A stretch of 5,387 nucleotides of DNA, from positions 1 to 5,387 of the forward strand of contig PLEA01000645.1 in assembly GCA_003136335.1 (NCBI GenBank), read 5' to 3'. The stretch comes from Acidobacteriaceae bacterium. GTDB taxonomy: Bacteria > Acidobacteriota > Terriglobia > Terriglobales > SbA1. The notes beneath the pieces are model-generated. The model saw nothing but the letters and a program-made list of their open reading frames with translations. It did not search any database and was not told where the DNA came from. The position numbers and the translations under genes were made by a program. Within the stretch, counting starts at the first letter, position 1. Each line of letters begins with the position of its first letter. Shown piece by piece: positions 5,042 to 5,387 of this stretch.

Positions 5042-5104
5042 AGGTTCTCACGAACCTCCTTTTCGCCCGCTGCAGCGGACCACGGGCATGACCACCAAGG
5101 AGGT
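5042..5104 (+). promoter_or_regulatory. Structured leader with an anti-Shine-Dalgarno sequence
   Basis: The ribosome site AAGGAGGT (5097-5104) is perfectly complementary over eight bases to ACCTCCTT (5054-5061) in the same leader. The intervening 35 bases contain a further stem, GCCCG/CGGGC (5065-5069 with 5083-5087), overlapping the 12-base palindrome CCGCTGCAGCGG (5067-5078). The 5' part of the anti-Shine-Dalgarno strand can instead pair upstream: AGGTTC (5042-5047) with GAACCT (5052-5057) across a TCAC tetraloop. The two pairings exclude each other, which is the layout of a translational on/off switch. Upstream, ACTCGG (4975-4980) can pair with CCGAGT (5012-5017). I do not recognise a known riboswitch class. 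Structure is read by eye only. Confidence 0.45.
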
Positions 5105-5109
5105 CCGTC

Positions 5110-5387
5110 ATGTCAGAGAAGTCCCCGAGTAAGTCCGCTCGCAAGTTCACCGATCGTCACTTTCCCGTTCGTCCCAACCTCGATCAACTCAAGCACCAGG
5201 CCAAGGATTTGCTGCGCGCGGTAAGGCACGGAGATCAGGCCGCAATCGCAGAACTACGTAAGCATCATCCCAAAACGATTGAGCCCGCAGCCGCCAAGCT
5301 CGCCGACGTGCAGGCCGCGCTGGCGCGCAGTTACGGGCTCGCGAGCTGGCCGCGGCTCGTCACCGCCTGCCGCATGACCGATGCGAT
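5110..5387 (+). CDS. Ankyrin-repeat-family protein, N-terminal part (runs off right edge)
   Basis: Ninety-two codons are visible from ATG 5110, which has a very strong ribosome site (AAGGAGG, six-base spacer to the ATG); the frame is open at the window end. After a basic, serine-rich start, the sequence reads RPNLDQLKHQAKDLLRAVRH (21-40), then GDQAAIAELRKHHP (41-54) and ADVQAALARSYGLASWPRL (65-83). This N-terminal module, with LKxQAKxLL and a later LARxYGxxSWPxL, is one I associate with acidobacterial proteins that continue into ankyrin repeats, but the repeats lie outside the window and other downstream domains are possible. There is no signal peptide, so a cytoplasmic protein is likely. The leader carries a sequence complementary to the ribosome site, hinting at translational control. 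Confidence 0.75.
   Translation, partial: MSEKSPSKSARKFTDRHFPVRPNLDQLKHQAKDLLRAVRHGDQAAIAELRKHHPKTIEPAAAKLADVQAALARSYGLASWPRLVTACRMTDA

Noticed and set aside
5088..5132. Short frame from ATG 5088 (14 codons) overlapping the ankyrin-type start, a possible leader peptide.
   Set aside because: It has no ribosome site, and its sequence is explained by the ribosome site and start region of the main gene.

Overview
The window looks like chromosomal DNA from an acidobacterium (Acidobacteriota, probably Terriglobia). This is inferred from family resemblance, not from a marker gene: the HNH-type N-terminus, the Ig-like plus DUF3494 lipoprotein, the Tat-leader aldo/keto reductase and the ankyrin-family N-terminus all match types I associate with that phylum. 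GC content is moderate to high. I see no tRNA, rRNA, insertion sequence, CRISPR array or phage gene.

Layout. (1) Positions 1-1851, minus strand: a probable promoter, a small two-CxxC zinc-ribbon protein (1778 to 1515), a ComF-family phosphoribosyltransferase (1235 to 447, with coding sequence visibly continuing upstream of 1235), a long inverted and tandem repeat (366-436), and an HNH-endonuclease-family gene that runs off the left edge (336 to 1). (2) Positions 1852-2334: about 480 bases without a credible gene but dense in stem-loops, with a terminator-like hairpin at 2105-2126. (3) Positions 2335-3681, plus strand: a lipoprotein with two bacterial Ig-like domains and a C-terminal DUF3494 (ice-binding-like) beta-helix. 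(4) Positions 3704-3747: a bidirectional terminator between convergent genes. (5) Positions 3781-4877, minus strand: an aldo/keto reductase whose Tat signal peptide is encoded just upstream in a different reading frame. (6) Positions 4901-4971: divergent promoters flanking a dyad. (7) Positions 4978-5387, plus strand: a structured leader whose ACCTCCTT exactly complements the Shine-Dalgarno sequence of the following gene, then the 5' end of an ankyrin-type protein gene that runs off the right edge.

The genes do not form one pathway. The most interesting features are the possible Shine-Dalgarno-sequestering leader (5042-5104), the split Tat signal/AKR reading frame with a near-duplicated 12-mer at a 20-base offset (4767-4877), the ComF N-terminus with no canonical start codon, and the structured non-coding tract at 1936-2208. 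No clear new multi-gene system is visible.
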